Assembly (NCBI RefSeq): GCF_014764505.1
Contig: NZ_JACXWX010000038.1
Span: 1-43,896 of the forward strand
DNA: 43,896 nt
Reading direction: 5' to 3'
DNA from: Phormidium tenue FACHB-886
GTDB lineage: Bacteria; Cyanobacteriota; Cyanobacteriia; Elainellales; Elainellaceae
The notes beneath the pieces were generated by a model. That model searched no databases. It was given only the letters and a program-made list of their open reading frames with translations, and was not told the origin of the DNA. Positions 41,936-43,896 of this stretch are shown piece after piece (the first letter of the stretch is position 1; the number at the start of each line of letters is the position of its first letter). A program made the position numbers and the translations under genes.

Positions 41936-43285
41936 ATGGCTCCAAAAACCAACCTTCCCGCTGGTTCGCAAGCTCCTCGCTGGCTGCAAAAAATCCAGTA
42001 CACGCGGGATTCGATCGCCTACATGGAAACTGCCGCACAACGTTGCGGAGAAATTTTTAATGCTCCTGTCATTGGCAATCACCCGGTTGTGTTGTTCATC
42101 AGCAATTCCCAAGCAATCCAGCAAATTTTCTCGAATGACACAAAGCAGTTTATTACTCCGCCAAATCAACTGCTACAACCGCTGGTTGGGGATCACTCCC
42201 TTTTTGCCCTGGAAGGTTCTCGTCATCGTCGCGAACGTCGGTTGTTAATGCCTCCATTTCATGGAGAACGGATGCGAACCTATGGAGAATTGATTTGTGA
42301 ATTGACTGACAAAGCAATGAGTTCGCTATCGATCGATACTCAGTTTTCTGCTCGTCAGTTAGCGCAAAACATCTCTTTAGCCGTAATTCTTAAGGTCGTT
42401 TTTGGAATTGATCAAGAGGAGCGGTTCCATCGTCTCAAGTCGCTCATTGTTCAGTTCACAGATTCACTACAATCTCCGTTTATTGGCGGTTTGCTGTTCT
42501 TTCCGTCTTTGCAAAAGGATTGGGGAACACGAAGTCCTTGGGGCTATCTGCGCCATCTGCAACGGCAGATTGGAGAACTCATCTATGCTGAAATTTCCAA
42601 TCGTCGCGGCCAGCAGCATCTGGGTTCAGATATTCTGAGTTTACTGATGTCAGCTCGTGATGAGACGGGTCAACCGATGAGTGATGCCCAATTGCATGAT
42701 GAGTTATTGACACTTCTGTTAGCAGGTTATGAAACAACTGCAACTGCGATCGCTTGGGCAATGTATTGGATTCATCGCTATCCCCAAGTTAGCGAAAAGC
42801 TGCTTGCAGAACTAAATCCTTTGGGCAATGCTCCAGATCCGATCACCCTTGTGCAGTTGCCGTATCTCACTGCCGTTTGTAATGAGTCTCTGCGCCTTTT
42901 CCCCGTTGCGACGCTCACCTTTCCCAGAGAGGTCAAAGAGCCTGTAGAACTGATGGGGTATCAACTAGCGCCTGGAATGAGGCTGTATGGTTGTATTTAT
43001 CTGACTCATCAGCGTCCAGATCTTTATCCAAATCCTAAATTGTTTAAGCCAGAGCGCTTTCTAGAACGGCAGTTCTCACCTTACGAATTCCTGCCTTTTG
43101 GGGGGGGTGCTCGTCGTTGCATTGGGGAAGCCTTAGCCCAATTTGAGATGAAACTAGTCATCGCCACCCTGATTTCTCGTTATCGACTAGCCCTGGCAGA
43201 TCAATCTCCTGAATATCCGCGGCGTCGAGGGGTGACGTTTACTCCAGCTAAGGGGGTACAAATGGTTCTCAAGGAAAAGATCTAA
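41936..43285 (+). CDS. Cytochrome P450, CYP110-like
   Basis: The 449-residue haem monooxygenase has all class motifs. The I-helix oxygen-binding AGYETT is at 263-268, the K-helix ExxR is E317-R320 in ESLRL, the PERF motif is in KPERFLERQ, and the haem loop FGGGARRCIG has the ligand C395. HRRERRLLMPPFHGERM is the C-helix region. The overall order and length fit the cyanobacterial CYP110 family, whose members oxidise fatty acids, alkanes or terpenes. It has no membrane anchor. No redox partner gene is near, so it would use host ferredoxin. It is the last complete gene before an IS701 end. Confidence 0.9.
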   Translation: MAPKTNLPAGSQAPRWLQKIQYTRDSIAYMETAAQRCGEIFNAPVIGNHPVVLFISNSQAIQQIFSNDTKQFITPPNQLLQPLVGDHSLFALEGSRHRRERRLLMPPFHGERMRTYGELICELTDKAMSSLSIDTQFSARQLAQNISLAVILKVVFGIDQEERFHRLKSLIVQFTDSLQSPFIGGLLFFPSLQKDWGTRSPWGYLRHLQRQIGELIYAEISNRRGQQHLGSDILSLLMSARDETGQPMSDAQLHDELLTLLLAGYETTATAIAWAMYWIHRYPQVSEKLLAELNPLGNAPDPITLVQLPYLTAVCNESLRLFPVATLTFPREVKEPVELMGYQLAPGMRLYGCIYLTHQRPDLYPNPKLFKPERFLERQFSPYEFLPFGGGARRCIGEALAQFEMKLVIATLISRYRLALADQSPEYPRRRGVTFTPAKGVQMVLKEKI

Positions 43286-43310
43286 GCCTGGCTCGTCCCA
43301 ATACCGGACA

Positions 43311-43508
43311 ATGGATTTAGCAGGAATGCCCCATAGAGATCAATTAATTTCTCATTTAAATTTTGGTTCACTCTGCATGTCAAAAAAAGACATCAGCCAT
43401 GTGCAAACAGCGAGTCAACAGACGGAAAAATTCATTGGTGCAGCGGATATTATTGAACAGGTTACGTTTACAGGGAAGCCCGTTGTGAATGAGCAAATGA
43501 TTCGATGA
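43311..43508 (+). CDS. Short hypothetical open frame after P450
   Basis: This frame encodes 65 residues with no recognisable domain. The last codons lie in the left arm of a perfect inverted repeat (43483-43502). An inner ATG at 43378 (MSKKDISHV) is another possible start. No ribosome-binding site stands out, and it may not be a gene. Confidence 0.2.
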   Translation: MDLAGMPHRDQLISHLNFGSLCMSKKDISHVQTASQQTEKFIGAADIIEQVTFTGKPVVNEQMIR

Positions 43509-43536
43509 TCGCACTAAATCATTTGCTCATTCACAA
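43483..43536. repeat. Perfect 20-bp inverted repeat with 14-base loop
   Basis: The 20-bp arms at 43483-43502 and 43517-43536 are exact reverse complements, starting TTGTGAATGAGC and ending GCTCATTCACAA. There is no T-run on either side, so a standard terminator is unlikely. It could be a transcript-stabilising hairpin, a protein-binding palindrome or the scar of an inverted duplication. Confidence 0.7.
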
Positions 43537-43790
43537 TAGTAGTAATTCCTCCGGTATCTGATTGATCCAGTTTAATGACTAAGACGATTACTGCCGTTTC
43601 CTTCAATCACACGTTGATTGAAGAGAATTTAGCTCAACACTAAGGTTAAATCCCTTACTGCATCAACTTTTGAAGACTGCAACCAAATATAACAGCAACA
43701 GCTTGGCAATTTCTTCCTCAAGTTGGCTTTTTCCAGAAACGCTGGATGTTTAATTACACATGCATCAGTCAGTGACTCTATTGTTCGCTC

Positions 43791-43896
43791 TAGTACTACA
43801 GTTGTAGATTAGCTAGAATAGTTATGTAGTCAGGGACGCAGGCATTTTTGTGACTCTCTCGTATCCGTCTGTTCTAGCTACAGGCGTGGCTCCAAT
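43791..43896 (+). mobile_element. Terminal sequence of an IS701-type element running off the window
   Basis: TAGTACTACAGTTGTAGA at 43791-43808 is the exact inverted copy of the end of the IS701 relic at 31951-31968. Here the interior lies to the right and continues past the window edge. Its transposase would be read on the plus strand if its order matches the relic. Confidence 0.55.

Noticed and set aside
1-43896. rRNA and tRNA genes
   Set aside because: No conserved rRNA blocks or cloverleaf with a T-loop GTTCRANNC context was recognised by reading. A tRNA search program was not available.

Overview
The window looks like chromosomal DNA from a filamentous, Leptolyngbya/Oscillatoriales-like cyanobacterium. 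The signs are frequent HIP1-type octamers (GCGATCGC), tandem heptanucleotide repeats of the STRR kind, a giant HstK-type Ser/Thr kinase-histidine kinase, a CYP110-like P450 and several decayed cyanobacterial insertion sequences. No rRNA, tRNA or CRISPR array was recognised.

Layout. 0-3.4 kb: a terminator from an upstream gene, a truncated and an intact methyltransferase, a two-gene unit (small hypothetical protein plus glutathione S-transferase) and a LysR relic. 3.4-15.2 kb: a catabolic/transport region on the minus strand. Its genes in transcription order are an amidohydrolase, a leftover permease C-terminus, a flavin reductase-like protein, then an ABC importer (ATPase, two paralogous binding proteins, two permeases), a transthyretin/HIU-hydrolase-like protein, an Asp/Glu-racemase-superfamily protein and an amidase. 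A divergent GntR/FCD regulator lies at the head of the region. Two matching inverted-repeat sites precede the importer operon. The likely theme is uptake and hydrolytic breakdown of a cyclic amide or ureide as a nitrogen source.

15.2-24.4 kb: an IS5-type relic, then a five-gene set (SWIM zinc finger, DUF5691, MoxR-type AAA+ ATPase, DUF5682, VWA protein). Heptanucleotide repeat arms have invaded this set at every gene junction after DUF5691 and twice inside DUF5682. One pair of arms encloses a small four-helix-bundle (S23/IVP-like) gene. The repeats have truncated DUF5691, removed the normal starts of MoxR and DUF5682, added in-frame low-complexity inserts to DUF5682 and VWA, and left frames that one 7-base unit could switch. 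A sequence resembling a lone Tn7/Tn5053-type transposon end follows at 23.5-23.75 kb.

24.4-31.3 kb: a 1918-residue kinase/AAA/GAF/histidine kinase protein whose kinase DFG motif is lost, two hairpins, and an endonuclease/exonuclease/phosphatase-family protein. 31.3-43.9 kb: an accessory region between two matching IS701-type ends (31951-31968 and 43791-43808). It holds small membrane proteins with a divergent MarR regulator and palindromic operator, a GFA-type protein, an IS630 relic, an AraC regulator, a Rieske oxygenase divergent from a TetR protein carrying an IS-derived zinc ribbon, an FAD oxidoreductase, a P450, and fragments of amidase, LysR, histidine kinase and O-methyltransferase genes. 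The oxidative genes (Rieske, FAD, P450) suggest secondary metabolism or detoxification; no complete pathway is visible.
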